Shown piece after piece: positions 37,279-45,728 of a DNA stretch of 64,000 nucleotides. The DNA is from Corynebacterium simulans. GTDB lineage: Bacteria > Actinomycetota > Actinomycetes > Mycobacteriales > Mycobacteriaceae. Where the stretch lies: positions 1,674,001-1,738,000 of the forward strand of contig NZ_CP014634.1 in assembly GCF_001586215.1 (NCBI RefSeq), read 5' to 3'. The translations under genes were made by a program, and so were the position numbers. The number at the start of each line of letters is the position of its first letter. The first letter of the stretch is position 1. Below the pieces are notes generated by a model. That model saw only the letters and a list, made by a program, of their open reading frames with translations, was not told the DNA's origin and ran no database searches.

Positions 37279-38763
37279 GTGAACAAGATCTCTCGTACCG
37301 CTCGTTCGGTTACCTTCGCTGCCGTCGTTGGCCTCTCTATGGGTATCTCCGCTCCGGGGGCCCTGGCGCAAGACGGTACTGCTGTTGAGCAGCCTGCCGG
37401 TGAGCAGGGTGCTGTAAACAAGGCAAACATCAATTTCTCCAAGAAGGGCTCGATCACCCTCTACAAGAAGAAGGGCGCCGAGACCACTAATCCGGCCACT
37501 GGTAAGGAAATGACGGGCGTCCCGGGTGAGGCTCTGTCTGGCGTGACCTACAAGATCACCAAGCTCGATTACGATCTGCAGAACGGTGATTGGGCAACGT
37601 TCCCGAAGTCGGCTGCTGACGTCAAGGACGAAAATAAGACTACGGATACCAAAGAAGCAAAGACCGACGATGACGGCAAGGCAGCTTTCACTGACCTGCC
37701 ATTGGGCATCTACTTGGTAGAGGAAACTAACGCTCCGGCCGGCATCGTTGCTGGTGCCCCGTTTATCGTGTCGGTGCCGATGGTCAACAAGTCTTCCGAT
37801 TCGTGGAACTACGACGTCATCGCATACCCGAAGAACACGGAAACCAAGACCGAGAAGACTGTCCAGGATGCTGGCAAGAACATCCAGGACGAGTACCGGT
37901 ACACCATCAATGCGGATGCCCCGACCTGGGCTGAGGGGAAGAAGCTGACTGCCTTCCGCTTTGAGGATCAGCTGGACAAGCGCCTGGACTTCCAAGCGGT
38001 CACTGAGGTTAAGGCTGGTGATACGGTTCTCACTGCGGGTGACTACACGGTCAATGACCCGAAGGCCAACGGCAACAAGCTTGTCGTAACCCTTACCGAG
38101 CAGGGCCTTGCCAAGGTCAAGTCCGGTGCCAAGATGTCCCTGACCTTCGAGGTTAAGCGCAAGGCGGTTGGCGACACCACTGAGCTGAAGAACCAGGCTG
38201 ATGTCATCTTCAATAGCCCGAACACCGGCAAGGAAGTCAAGAACCAGACCAACGAGGTCGTGACCTATCACGGCAAGCTCAAGGTTGTTAAGAAGGACGG
38301 CAAGGAAGCCGACAAGGTCCTGGAAGGCGCTGTGTTTGAGCTCTATCAGTGCACCTCGGCCTCCGAGCTGGGTTCCAAGATCAAGATTGGTAACGCAGAG
38401 AATTGGACCACCGGCGCTGACGGTACCTTCACCATCGATGGCCTGCACGTCACCGACTTCGAGGACAACAAGGAAGCACCGGCTACCAAGAAGTTCTGCC
38501 TGAAGGAGACCAAGGCTCCGGCCGGCTACGCGCTGCCGGAGAAAGACGTTACTGAGATTGACTTCACCCGCGACAAGATCGCGGAGATTGGTGAACTGAA
38601 CGGTGACGACAAGATTACCCTCGTGTCCGAGATCGACAACATTAAGCAGGACACCCCGAACCTGCCGATGACCGGTGGCGCCGGTGTGGGCATCCTGGCT
38701 GCTATTGGCGCAGCGATTGTTGCTGCTGGTGCTTGGTTCGCTCGTCGTACCGCGCGCAACTAA
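37279..38763 (+). CDS. Major pilin, SpaA/SpaD-type, sortase substrate
   Basis: The 494-residue protein is the shaft pilin of a covalently polymerised pilus. It has a signal peptide (about 1-31, ending ALAQ), Cna-B like domains, the pilin motif WNYDVIAYPKN with the cross-linking Lys185, an E-box KETKAPAGY with Glu410, and a C-terminal sorting signal: LPMTG (462-466), hydrophobic helix, and Arg-rich tail. A class C sortase cuts between Thr and Gly and links Thr to Lys185 of the next subunit. I choose GTG 37279 with AAAGGA nine bases upstream, because the open frame to 37192 has no signal sequence at its start. The sortase gene and minor pilins follow. Confidence 0.94.
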   Translation: MNKISRTARSVTFAAVVGLSMGISAPGALAQDGTAVEQPAGEQGAVNKANINFSKKGSITLYKKKGAETTNPATGKEMTGVPGEALSGVTYKITKLDYDLQNGDWATFPKSAADVKDENKTTDTKEAKTDDDGKAAFTDLPLGIYLVEETNAPAGIVAGAPFIVSVPMVNKSSDSWNYDVIAYPKNTETKTEKTVQDAGKNIQDEYRYTINADAPTWAEGKKLTAFRFEDQLDKRLDFQAVTEVKAGDTVLTAGDYTVNDPKANGNKLVVTLTEQGLAKVKSGAKMSLTFEVKRKAVGDTTELKNQADVIFNSPNTGKEVKNQTNEVVTYHGKLKVVKKDGKEADKVLEGAVFELYQCTSASELGSKIKIGNAENWTTGADGTFTIDGLHVTDFEDNKEAPATKKFCLKETKAPAGYALPEKDVTEIDFTRDKIAEIGELNGDDKITLVSEIDNIKQDTPNLPMTGGAGVGILAAIGAAIVAAGAWFARRTARN

Positions 38764-38784
38764 TAGCCGGGCATAGTTCCGGTG

Positions 38785-38811
38785 GCGCAGACTGTCCATG
38801 ATGGTCTGCGC
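38785..38811 (+). terminator. Hairpin after major pilin gene (possible attenuator)
   Basis: GCGCAGAC (38785-38792) and GTCTGCGC (38804-38811) form a perfect eight-base stem 22 bases after the pilin stop. It has no T-run. Such hairpins after a major pilin gene can raise shaft pilin mRNA relative to the downstream sortase and minor pilins. Confidence 0.5.
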
Positions 38812-38850
38812 TGCGGGTCGGGTAATCAAAATATGGTGCTCGACCCAGTG

Positions 38851-38893
38851 AGGGGACTGGGCTAGGTATAGACTTCAGTCCCCTTCATTCTCT
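38851..38893 (+). terminator. Second hairpin, terminator-like, before sortase gene
   Basis: AGGGGACTG (38851-38859) and CAGTCCCCT (38876-38884) pair across a 16-base loop and are followed by the pyrimidine tract TCATTCTCTTTC. It may end most transcripts from the major pilin gene, with read-through into the sortase gene. Confidence 0.55.
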
Positions 38894-38926
38894 TTCGTTG
38901 TAATCCCGGTCGCGCTGCGCTAGCGC

Positions 38927-39862
38927 GTGGGACATTCTTTTGGGTGGTGCGGGTCGTTGACTACGGTGGTAGGCCAAAATGCAGGCCGACGGCACAGGCG
39001 CCGTGGAGGCCTAGTCCTTCCGGCGGTAGTCGTTGTCGTCGGGTTGTTGGTGATGCTGTACCCAGTGGTCTCGACCGCATGGAACAATTGGAATGCCTCA
39101 AGGGTGGCGCAGGAATATGCGCGACTGGATAAAGAGACACCGGCGCAGGTTCAGGATTCGGTTTGGGATGCTGCGCATGCATACAACGAGGAGCATACGT
39201 CGGGTCCGATTCTGGATCCGTGGCTGAACCGTATCGGGGTAGACAATCCCGACTATGAGGCTTATTTGAAGCAGTTGGGTGAGACCGAAGCGATGGCCCG
39301 CCTCGTGTTCCCGGAGGTAGACGTTGATCTTCCGGTATTTCATGGCACCGCAGATAAGACACTGCAGCGTGGACTGGGACATTTATATGGTTCTGATTTG
39401 CCGGTAGGCGGATCAGGAACCCACTCCGTCATTACGGGGCATACGGGTCTGGCAAATTCGACGATGTTTGATCACCTCGACTCTGCCACCGAGGGAGACG
39501 TGTTCTACATCCAGGTTGCTGGCCACAAATTGAAGTACGTCGTCGACAGCATTCAAGTGGTTCTGCCGAGTGAGGTTGATGGTCTACGGCCAGTCGCCGA
39601 TCAGGATTACGTCACGCTGATTACCTGCACCCCGTACGGGATCAACACACATCGCTTGTTGGTACGTGGCCATCAGGTTCCTATGGAGCCGGGGGAGGAG
39701 TCGGTATTTGAAGGCTCCCACGGCCCGGGTTGGCAATGGTGGATGTACGCACTGTTGGCTGCGGTGATTGTCATTGGTTGCTGGCTGGTGTGGTGGCTGC
39801 GACGGCAGAAGGCGGCCGGAGCGCAAGAAATTATTGGTGAGGAAAGTAGCGTGCGGGAGTAA
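38927..39862 (+). CDS. Class C (pilus) sortase
   Basis: This 311-residue membrane transpeptidase polymerises the pilins. It has an N-terminal TM helix (about 28-48), a FHGT-DKTL-RGLGHLYGSDLPVGG lid and core region (positions about 142-165), catalytic His in TGHTGLANS, Cys in LITCTPYGINTHRLL, and Arg in the same motif, plus a C-terminal TM helix (about 275-292), the class C layout. The start is uncertain: GTG 38927 lacks a good ribosome binding site, and a TTG at about 38957 or GTG at 38966 are alternatives. The minor pilin gene starts four bases after the stop. The order pilin-sortase-minor pilin-tip pilin matches the spaD-srtC-spaE-spaF cluster of C. diphtheriae. Confidence 0.92.
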   Translation: MGHSFGWCGSLTTVVGQNAGRRHRRRGGLVLPAVVVVVGLLVMLYPVVSTAWNNWNASRVAQEYARLDKETPAQVQDSVWDAAHAYNEEHTSGPILDPWLNRIGVDNPDYEAYLKQLGETEAMARLVFPEVDVDLPVFHGTADKTLQRGLGHLYGSDLPVGGSGTHSVITGHTGLANSTMFDHLDSATEGDVFYIQVAGHKLKYVVDSIQVVLPSEVDGLRPVADQDYVTLITCTPYGINTHRLLVRGHQVPMEPGEESVFEGSHGPGWQWWMYALLAAVIVIGCWLVWWLRRQKAAGAQEIIGEESSVRE

Positions 39863-39866
39863 GGCG

Positions 39867-40718
39867 ATGAAGAGGTTGACAAATACTTGGTCGGCCCGAA
39901 TGGTTGCCGTCGGAGTAGCGTGTGCAATTGCGTTCGCTGGGCCGGGCATGGTTGCTGCGGGTGCGGTACAGGTTGCCGGGCAGCAGTCCACTGGTGCGGA
40001 ACGCACTTCGGCTACGGATACAGTGACAATCCGGCTGACACAAGGCAATCCCAACGACGATGGCCAGGCGCCCTCGGGAAAAATCCAAGGTGTCACAATT
40101 CATCTGGACCGGCTTGCCGGTTTGGACCCGACCAACGCTGACGACGCAGCCCGCGTACGGAACGCGAATCTCGACGAGGTTCGTGATTGGCGCACCGATG
40201 TGCACGTGGATCTGGTCACCAATGCCAATGGCGAGGTGACGTTTGATGGTCTAGCTCATGGCTTCTATGTGGTGACGTCTACAGCGCCGGATGATTCCTA
40301 CCGAGAGATAAACCCGTTTGTGGTGGCGGTTCCATTCCACACGGTGGTAGATAACCCGAAACCAGTACCAGGAGTAATCGTGGCTAAGACCCACAAACCG
40401 GGTGAAACGCCGACGCCACCCACGTCGTCATCTGCTCCGAGCGCTCCGCCGTCACGCCCGGATACCCCGCAAACACCTCCGAACTATCCACCGACTAAAC
40501 CAGGGAAGCCACCTCACCAACCCGAGACAACGCCGCCGGGTACTCCAAGTGCCGGTAAGACCTCAACCCCAGTAACGCCGTCGGGCAATGGTGGCTCATT
40601 GGCGATGACCGGTGCACAGGTAATCGGTGTAGTAGCCGCAGCGTTGGCATTGATTGCCACTGGTTTCGTGATGATTGCCTTTAGCCGTAGGAAGAATTCA
40701 GAAAGCGAGGGACGGTAA
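39867..40718 (+). CDS. Minor (base) pilin, SpaB/SpaE-like
   Basis: The 283-residue protein has a signal peptide (about 1-34), one prealbumin-like/Cna-B pilin domain (about 45-165), a Pro/Thr/Ser-rich linker (about 175-240) and a sorting signal with LAMTG at 245-249, a hydrophobic helix and Arg-Arg-Lys tail. SpaB/SpaE-type pilins anchor the pilus to the wall. LAMTG instead of LPxTG is a deviation at the Pro position. ATG 39867 has GGAGTAAGG ahead and begins at a proper signal peptide. The tip pilin gene overlaps its stop by one base. Confidence 0.88.
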   Translation: MKRLTNTWSARMVAVGVACAIAFAGPGMVAAGAVQVAGQQSTGAERTSATDTVTIRLTQGNPNDDGQAPSGKIQGVTIHLDRLAGLDPTNADDAARVRNANLDEVRDWRTDVHVDLVTNANGEVTFDGLAHGFYVVTSTAPDDSYREINPFVVAVPFHTVVDNPKPVPGVIVAKTHKPGETPTPPTSSSAPSAPPSRPDTPQTPPNYPPTKPGKPPHQPETTPPGTPSAGKTSTPVTPSGNGGSLAMTGAQVIGVVAAALALIATGFVMIAFSRRKNSESEGR

Positions 40719-43700
40719 TGTCCTGGACAGATTCTCATCTGGTCGAGCCGGTAGCGTATCGCTGGCGCGTCGTAGGGGCGTTCGCTGCAGTGCTGGCCCT
40801 AGTTTTTAGCGTCGCTGCGCCGGCTGCTCTTCCAGGTTTCATTGGCGCTGTCGCCGAGGCACAAACCACAGCGTTGCGTGTCGAGCTTGATTCCGCAGAC
40901 CAACTGAGCCTGACTGTTGGCGACTCCGCAACATTTGAAGGCCACTTTGTTGACGCCGGAACCGTGGAGGAGTTGGAATTCACTGTTGAGACTGCAGGAC
41001 TGGAGTTCGACGGCTCGGCCTACACACTGACTATCGACGGCGAAGTGATCCCCGTCCGCGAAGGAGACAACCTCGTTGTAAAATCAACCAGTTCTTCAGT
41101 GACTTTCCGAATCGCTGGCCTTTCTACTGACGTGCCAGCAGGGGCAGCTTTCTCACTGAAGATCCCAGCGGTCGCAGAGGAATCCGAACTGAGCGGGATG
41201 TCCGTCGACGTGCGTGGAGTAGCCGAGGAGACTACCAGCACGTCATCACCTGAATCCAGCGAAGCCTTAGAAGCCCCTTCGGAGGTGACTGAGCCGCTTG
41301 ATATTGCTGACGTTGACGCGGCCCCAGCCCGTCTGATGGCGGCGCCGAACATTACCCCGTACGCTGCAGGCGACCGCACCATCACGATGGTAAACGATGG
41401 ATACGTGCTTAAGGGAAGCCGATATATCCCGAACTTTAAGATTCCGTCCGGTGAGCTTTTTGGCGGCCAGCTGTCCATTCCGCAAGGCACGGTGGTTACC
41501 CTCAAATCCAGCGTTAACAGTTATTTATCGACTAACCCTGATGACCTGACGATCTATTACACCGGTGCCAACGGAGGTTGGTATGAGGCGAAGGTGACCT
41601 ACAAAAGGATTAGCGCCAAGGAATACCAAGTCATCCTGCCGCAGATTACTATTGGTGGCACCGCACAGATTCAGTTTAAGGGTGTTCACCGCGGGCCAGA
41701 CAATACAGTGTTTACAGCTTCCTTCACTGTTCCTGCGAAAGAAGAGTGCCAAGATCCGGTTACAAGCAGGCAGCCAAAGCGCGAGCTCACCCCAGCTGAA
41801 TTTGCTGACGGTAGCCCTGTCTACGTTGTGACCAGTGAGCCTGCAGGCCGGACCCGCGATACCTCTGTCCTGCGCCGGCAGATCGACCAGGGCCGCGATT
41901 ACCGGCAAGTAGGCGAGAAGACCCCATGGGTTTATAACTCTCTAGCATTCAATTCGAGCGACAACTGGCTCTACGCGGTGAGCCAGATTCGCGGCGAAAA
42001 TGGTGATCCTTGCTACCCAGCAGGACATCTCCTGCAGATTAATCCGGCGACCGGTGTGGTACATAACCTTGGGCCTATCCTTACGTCCGGAAGCACCGGT
42101 ACCCCTTTCGAAACGAGCAGCGACCGGGATCTGCTTAACGCGGGCGTGTATACCAGCGAGGGTTTCTTCGTGGCTAACACGTCTAACTCTGGTACTCGGC
42201 GCCTTTATAGAATCGATGTCGATAATGTCACTGCTAAACGCGTGTTCGGAAACCAGCAGTCTTTTTCGGAGGACTGGGCGGTGCTCCCGCAAGCCCAGAA
42301 GTACATGTGGGGCTTCCAGAGTAGAGGTAAGGCCGGCGACAAGCTGATTCTTGAACGCATCGATACTCAGACCGGGGCAGTCAAGACCTGGGATCTCACG
42401 GGAATCAAGACTTTGGACGGGCGCACTATCTCCAACCCCTCCTCCTCGTGGGGCAAGGCATGGACCTATTCCAATGGAAACCTAGGGTTTGGATCGGGTA
42501 GTTCGAATGCGAATCAGCTGGGTTTTGAGCTAAAAATCAGTAACCCGGACTCCGAAAGTCCGACGTTCGAGTTGGTCAACATAATGAACAACCTGCCTGC
42601 TTCATTTAACACGGATGCTGCTTCCGATCTGGTGCCGCCGCCGCCAGCGCTGCAATCCAACATTGCAGTGAAGAAGCAACGCTCCGAGACCAAGGTGGTA
42701 AACGGCGAGGTCCGTACTTTCTGGACCATTTCGGTGGAAAACACCTCAGCTAACGCCAGCTCGGGAGGCACGTTCTGGGAGTACCTACCAACGGATACTC
42801 ACTATGGGGTGAATGCTTCCGGTCCCACTGCTAAGTTCGAAGGCTTTGGGCCTGGATCCACACTCGTCAACGGGCGTAATCCAGGGCCTAACGAGATTGG
42901 CCCGGGGGCCGGTATTTATGCAGGCATGACTGTCCCGTCCGGAGCGGACGGTGAGTCCCGATACATGATGGGCTATGTTGGTACACTTCCAGGACACGCG
43001 AAGGTAGAGTATGTCGTCTCTGCGCCGGCGCGAACGGATAAAAACGGCAACCTCAAGACGGTGTGTAGCCCGAACAAAGTGGCTTTCCAAGCCACTGATG
43101 GTGAGGCCGGTAGCGACAACGTTGCTACTGAAGCCTGCTTCAGCAAGGTTGCTGTCGACAGTGCACCGCAACCTGTTCCTGGTGCGGCGAATGAATATAC
43201 CGCGAAGTACAACGTCGTAGTAGCCGCCCCGGATGCTCCCGGCTTCGACACCAATGAGGTGATCTACGGAAAGCTGACGGATACCCCGAAGTTCGTTGGT
43301 GCCGCCACGGTTACTGGGGCCACTGTGGTCTTCAAGGACGAGTTCAACAAGACCAGCCAGCCGCAGTCGTACCAGGGGGCCGGTCCGTATGAACTCAACA
43401 AGAACGACACTCCAAAGATCATTAAGCCCAAGGGCGTCAATGGAAGCTCCGGGCAGCACGTCTACGAGGTGACGGTGCGCTTCAAGCTGGATCGAACCAA
43501 ATTGAATAGCACATCCGTCCCTGCCGGGTACCCGAGTCAGCCTGCCGGTAACTCCCGCTGCTACACCAAGGGTGGCCTACATGAACCCAACTTTGGCCTC
43601 ATGAACGAGGCAGAGATGGGTGGTTGGAAAGACACCTCTTGTATCCCGCTGGAGAGCAAACAGATGGATGTCCTGCTTGAGAAGGTTAGCTATGATCCAG

Positions 43701-44209
43701 CCGCGCCGGACAAGATCCAAACCGACGGGTTGCTCGGTGGCGCGCAGTTCACCGTCCACCGCGGTGACGCTGATGGAAACCTGAAGCTAAACCCAGATGG
43801 CAGCGTCAACACTGATGCTAACCCCGTGGTGAAGCAGTCCACGACCACCACCACAGGCCGCGTCAAGCTCGAAGGCTTGGACGCCCCTGGCGTGTACTAC
43901 CTCATCGAGACTAAGGCGCCGAACGGCTATAACCTACTGCCCACGCCGATCAAGTTCTCCACGGAATGGGATCAGAACGGCAATGCAGTCATCAAGGTTC
44001 TCTCCGGAGGCACAGCGATCACCAGTAATAGGTGCGCTGAGTCCGACACTGCTGCCAATTGCGTAAAGAAGGTCGGCATCCTTCAGGTCGCCGACATCAC
44101 CAAGGGTGCACTGCCCAAGACCGGTGGTGAGGGCGTAGGCCTGTGGGCGCTCGCTGGTGGCGCGATTGTCGCGGCAGGGTGCCTCGCTTTGCGACGCCGC
44201 TGGGTATAG
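40718..44209 (+). CDS. Large tip pilin / adhesin, SpaC/SpaF-like
   Basis: This 1163-residue surface protein has a signal peptide (about 20-50, ending AEAQ), an N-terminal beta-rich region (about 55-200), a central segment (about 365-650) that reads like a beta-propeller or DUF6923-type repeat (LAFNSSDNWLYAV, HLLQINPATG, GLYRID-type strings), isopeptide-type beta domains (about 650-980), a C-terminal SpaA/Cna-B domain (about 985-1100) with ETKAPNGYNLL, and a sorting signal LPKTG at 1132-1136 followed by a hydrophobic helix and Arg tail. It is the expected pilus-tip adhesin. I see no von Willebrand A domain or MIDAS motif. Translation is coupled to the minor pilin (TAATG). Confidence 0.9.
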   Translation: MSWTDSHLVEPVAYRWRVVGAFAAVLALVFSVAAPAALPGFIGAVAEAQTTALRVELDSADQLSLTVGDSATFEGHFVDAGTVEELEFTVETAGLEFDGSAYTLTIDGEVIPVREGDNLVVKSTSSSVTFRIAGLSTDVPAGAAFSLKIPAVAEESELSGMSVDVRGVAEETTSTSSPESSEALEAPSEVTEPLDIADVDAAPARLMAAPNITPYAAGDRTITMVNDGYVLKGSRYIPNFKIPSGELFGGQLSIPQGTVVTLKSSVNSYLSTNPDDLTIYYTGANGGWYEAKVTYKRISAKEYQVILPQITIGGTAQIQFKGVHRGPDNTVFTASFTVPAKEECQDPVTSRQPKRELTPAEFADGSPVYVVTSEPAGRTRDTSVLRRQIDQGRDYRQVGEKTPWVYNSLAFNSSDNWLYAVSQIRGENGDPCYPAGHLLQINPATGVVHNLGPILTSGSTGTPFETSSDRDLLNAGVYTSEGFFVANTSNSGTRRLYRIDVDNVTAKRVFGNQQSFSEDWAVLPQAQKYMWGFQSRGKAGDKLILERIDTQTGAVKTWDLTGIKTLDGRTISNPSSSWGKAWTYSNGNLGFGSGSSNANQLGFELKISNPDSESPTFELVNIMNNLPASFNTDAASDLVPPPPALQSNIAVKKQRSETKVVNGEVRTFWTISVENTSANASSGGTFWEYLPTDTHYGVNASGPTAKFEGFGPGSTLVNGRNPGPNEIGPGAGIYAGMTVPSGADGESRYMMGYVGTLPGHAKVEYVVSAPARTDKNGNLKTVCSPNKVAFQATDGEAGSDNVATEACFSKVAVDSAPQPVPGAANEYTAKYNVVVAAPDAPGFDTNEVIYGKLTDTPKFVGAATVTGATVVFKDEFNKTSQPQSYQGAGPYELNKNDTPKIIKPKGVNGSSGQHVYEVTVRFKLDRTKLNSTSVPAGYPSQPAGNSRCYTKGGLHEPNFGLMNEAEMGGWKDTSCIPLESKQMDVLLEKVSYDPAAPDKIQTDGLLGGAQFTVHRGDADGNLKLNPDGSVNTDANPVVKQSTTTTTGRVKLEGLDAPGVYYLIETKAPNGYNLLPTPIKFSTEWDQNGNAVIKVLSGGTAITSNRCAESDTAANCVKKVGILQVADITKGALPKTGGEGVGLWALAGGAIVAAGCLALRRRWV

Positions 44210-44236
44210 AACCACCGCTTGCGGCTACTTTTAGAA

Positions 44237-44272
44237 AAGGCCCGCTCTTCCAGGGAAGGGCGGGCCTTATTG
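44237..44272. terminator. Bidirectional terminator between tip pilin and sortase
   Basis: AAGGCCCGCTCTTC (44237-44250) and GAAGGGCGGGCCTT (44255-44268) pair with one mismatch around a four-base loop. It lies between two genes that converge, with A-rich and T-rich flanks on each side, so it can stop both transcripts. Confidence 0.9.
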
Positions 44273-44287
44273 CATGTTCATTGGCGG

Positions 44288-45220
44288 TTAGGAGTCTTGC
44301 GGGTCGTCGTCAAGCGCGGTGTCCTTGGCGTTGCTGACATATTTGCGCCACCAGTAGATGAGCAGAAGCACGATGATGGCAGCGGCAGCCAGGATGGCCC
44401 ACATCCACCACTGCCAGTGAACACCCGAGCTGTTGAATGCGGCCTCGTCTTCCGGATCCATCGGCACTCGGTGGCCGGTGACGAGCAAGCGGTGGGTATT
44501 TACGCCGTAGGGAGTGCAGGTAATGAGCGTAACGAGGTCCTGGCCAGGCTCACGGTGAAGCGAGCTGGTGTCTGCGGGCTCGACGACGCGAATATCGTGC
44601 ACCTCGTACTTGAGCTTCTCGCCGCCGGCGGCGATATAGAAAGCATCACCCTTCTTGACCTTGGTCAGGTTGTCCCACAGCGTGGCGTTTTGTAGGCCCG
44701 TGTGAGCGGAAAGTGCTGCGTGCCGGCCCTCACCATCACCTACGCCGCCGACAGGTAAGTCCGTGCCATAGAGGTGGCCAGCGCCGCGAGAAAGTGCCTT
44801 TTCTGAGGTGCCGTGATAAATGGGCAGATCGGAATTGATGGAGGGGATAACAATGCGGCCCATGGCATCGGTCTCCGACAATACAGACAGGTATTGGCGG
44901 TAGCGCTGGTATTCGGGAGAGTCTTCGTCATCGGTGGTGGTCCAAGCGTCTTCCACACTGATGTGGCCCAGCTGGGCATTGTAGGCCTGTGCCTCGTCCC
45001 ACGCGGTGTGCAGTACCTCAGGCGGGGCTTGCTTCTCCAGTTTGGCGTATTCCTCCGCGGCGCGGGATTGGGTGTGGTTGTTCCACTGCGTGGCCACGAC
45101 GGGGTAGAGCAAGACACCGAGACCGACGAGGATCAGAATTAACGCAATGATGGCGTTGGGGTTGACGACGCCCTTCTTCTTGGGTGCGTCGCTGATTTCC
45201 GCTGGTTCGTGCTTGCCCAT
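44288..45220 (-). CDS. Second class C sortase, convergent to pilus operon
   Basis: The 310-residue protein has an N-terminal TM helix (about 22-42), the conserved GTSEKALSRGAGHLYGTD lid and core region, His in SAHTGLQNA, Cys and Arg in LITCTPYGVNTHRLL, and a C-terminal TM helix. It is clearly related to the upstream-strand sortase but not identical, and it is transcribed toward the tip pilin gene. C. diphtheriae spaDEF also has two sortases (SrtB and SrtC). ATG 45220 has AGGA ahead; the frame is open to 45280 but the earlier start has no signal. Confidence 0.92.
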   Translation of the reverse strand: MGKHEPAEISDAPKKKGVVNPNAIIALILILVGLGVLLYPVVATQWNNHTQSRAAEEYAKLEKQAPPEVLHTAWDEAQAYNAQLGHISVEDAWTTTDDEDSPEYQRYRQYLSVLSETDAMGRIVIPSINSDLPIYHGTSEKALSRGAGHLYGTDLPVGGVGDGEGRHAALSAHTGLQNATLWDNLTKVKKGDAFYIAAGGEKLKYEVHDIRVVEPADTSSLHREPGQDLVTLITCTPYGVNTHRLLVTGHRVPMDPEDEAAFNSSGVHWQWWMWAILAAAAIIVLLLIYWWRKYVSNAKDTALDDDPQDS

Positions 45221-45331
45221 TGTGTCCTGCCTGTGTGGGGGTCTGTTGCCGCGCGTCCTAGGGGTTGACGTGGGGTACATAACGTGAGTGTTAGAACCTC
45301 AGACTAGATCGGAGAGAATCCGAAACTGTGC

Positions 45332-45520
45332 CTAGTCGCCGATAACGAAGCACAGGGCTTCATACCGATTTAGAGTGGCCTCATCGATGGCTAAGTTTTG
45401 ATCAACCGCGCACAGTTCGCGGAGTTCATCGATTGTGCGGGGCGCAAGCTCTTGGAGTAGATGCTCACACTCAGCGCGAAGATCCGCTGTGGTTTTGGGC
45501 GTGAAGATAGGGGCTGTCAT
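45332..45520 (-). CDS. Small hypothetical protein, 62 residues
   Basis: This 62-residue frame begins MTAPIFTPKTTADLRAE and is predicted to be helical and acidic. An AGGATGG sequence just upstream of the ATG is a fair ribosome binding site. I recognise no family. It lies between the second sortase gene and tRNA-Gly, transcribed in the same direction as both. It could be a small regulator, but there is no evidence for that beyond size. Confidence 0.55.
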   Translation of the reverse strand: MTAPIFTPKTTADLRAECEHLLQELAPRTIDELRELCAVDQNLAIDEATLNRYEALCFVIGD

Positions 45521-45567
45521 GGTCCATCCTGTAAGTATGAAATTAGTCCATGAACTGGGAAAATAAG

Positions 45568-45641
45568 TGGAGCCGACGACGGGAATCGAACCCGCGCCAG
45601 CAGCTTGGGAAGCTGCAGTTCTACCATTAAACTACGTCGGC
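45568..45641 (-). tRNA. glyU: tRNA-Gly (CCC)
   Basis: The 74-base sequence folds as a standard tRNA: acceptor stem GCCGACG paired with CGTCGGC, anticodon stem GCAGC/GCTGC with loop TTCCCAA, giving anticodon CCC, and a T-loop GGTTCGATTCC. CCA is encoded. It lies on the - strand 48 bases from the small hypothetical gene and 87 bases from dcd, at the right-hand border of the pilus island. Confidence 0.95.
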
Positions 45642-45728
45642 GCAATGCATCTTGTGCATCGTCGTAAAGCTTAGCACCGCCGCCGCCTAAGGCCATAAAA
45701 GGCCCAGTGGGGAGGTAGACTATCAACC

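Noticed and set aside
37246..38829. Long - strand frame opposite the major pilin gene (527 codons)
   Set aside because: Mirror of a high-GC pilin gene; no domain, and the pilin frame has a signal peptide, pilin motif and sorting signal.
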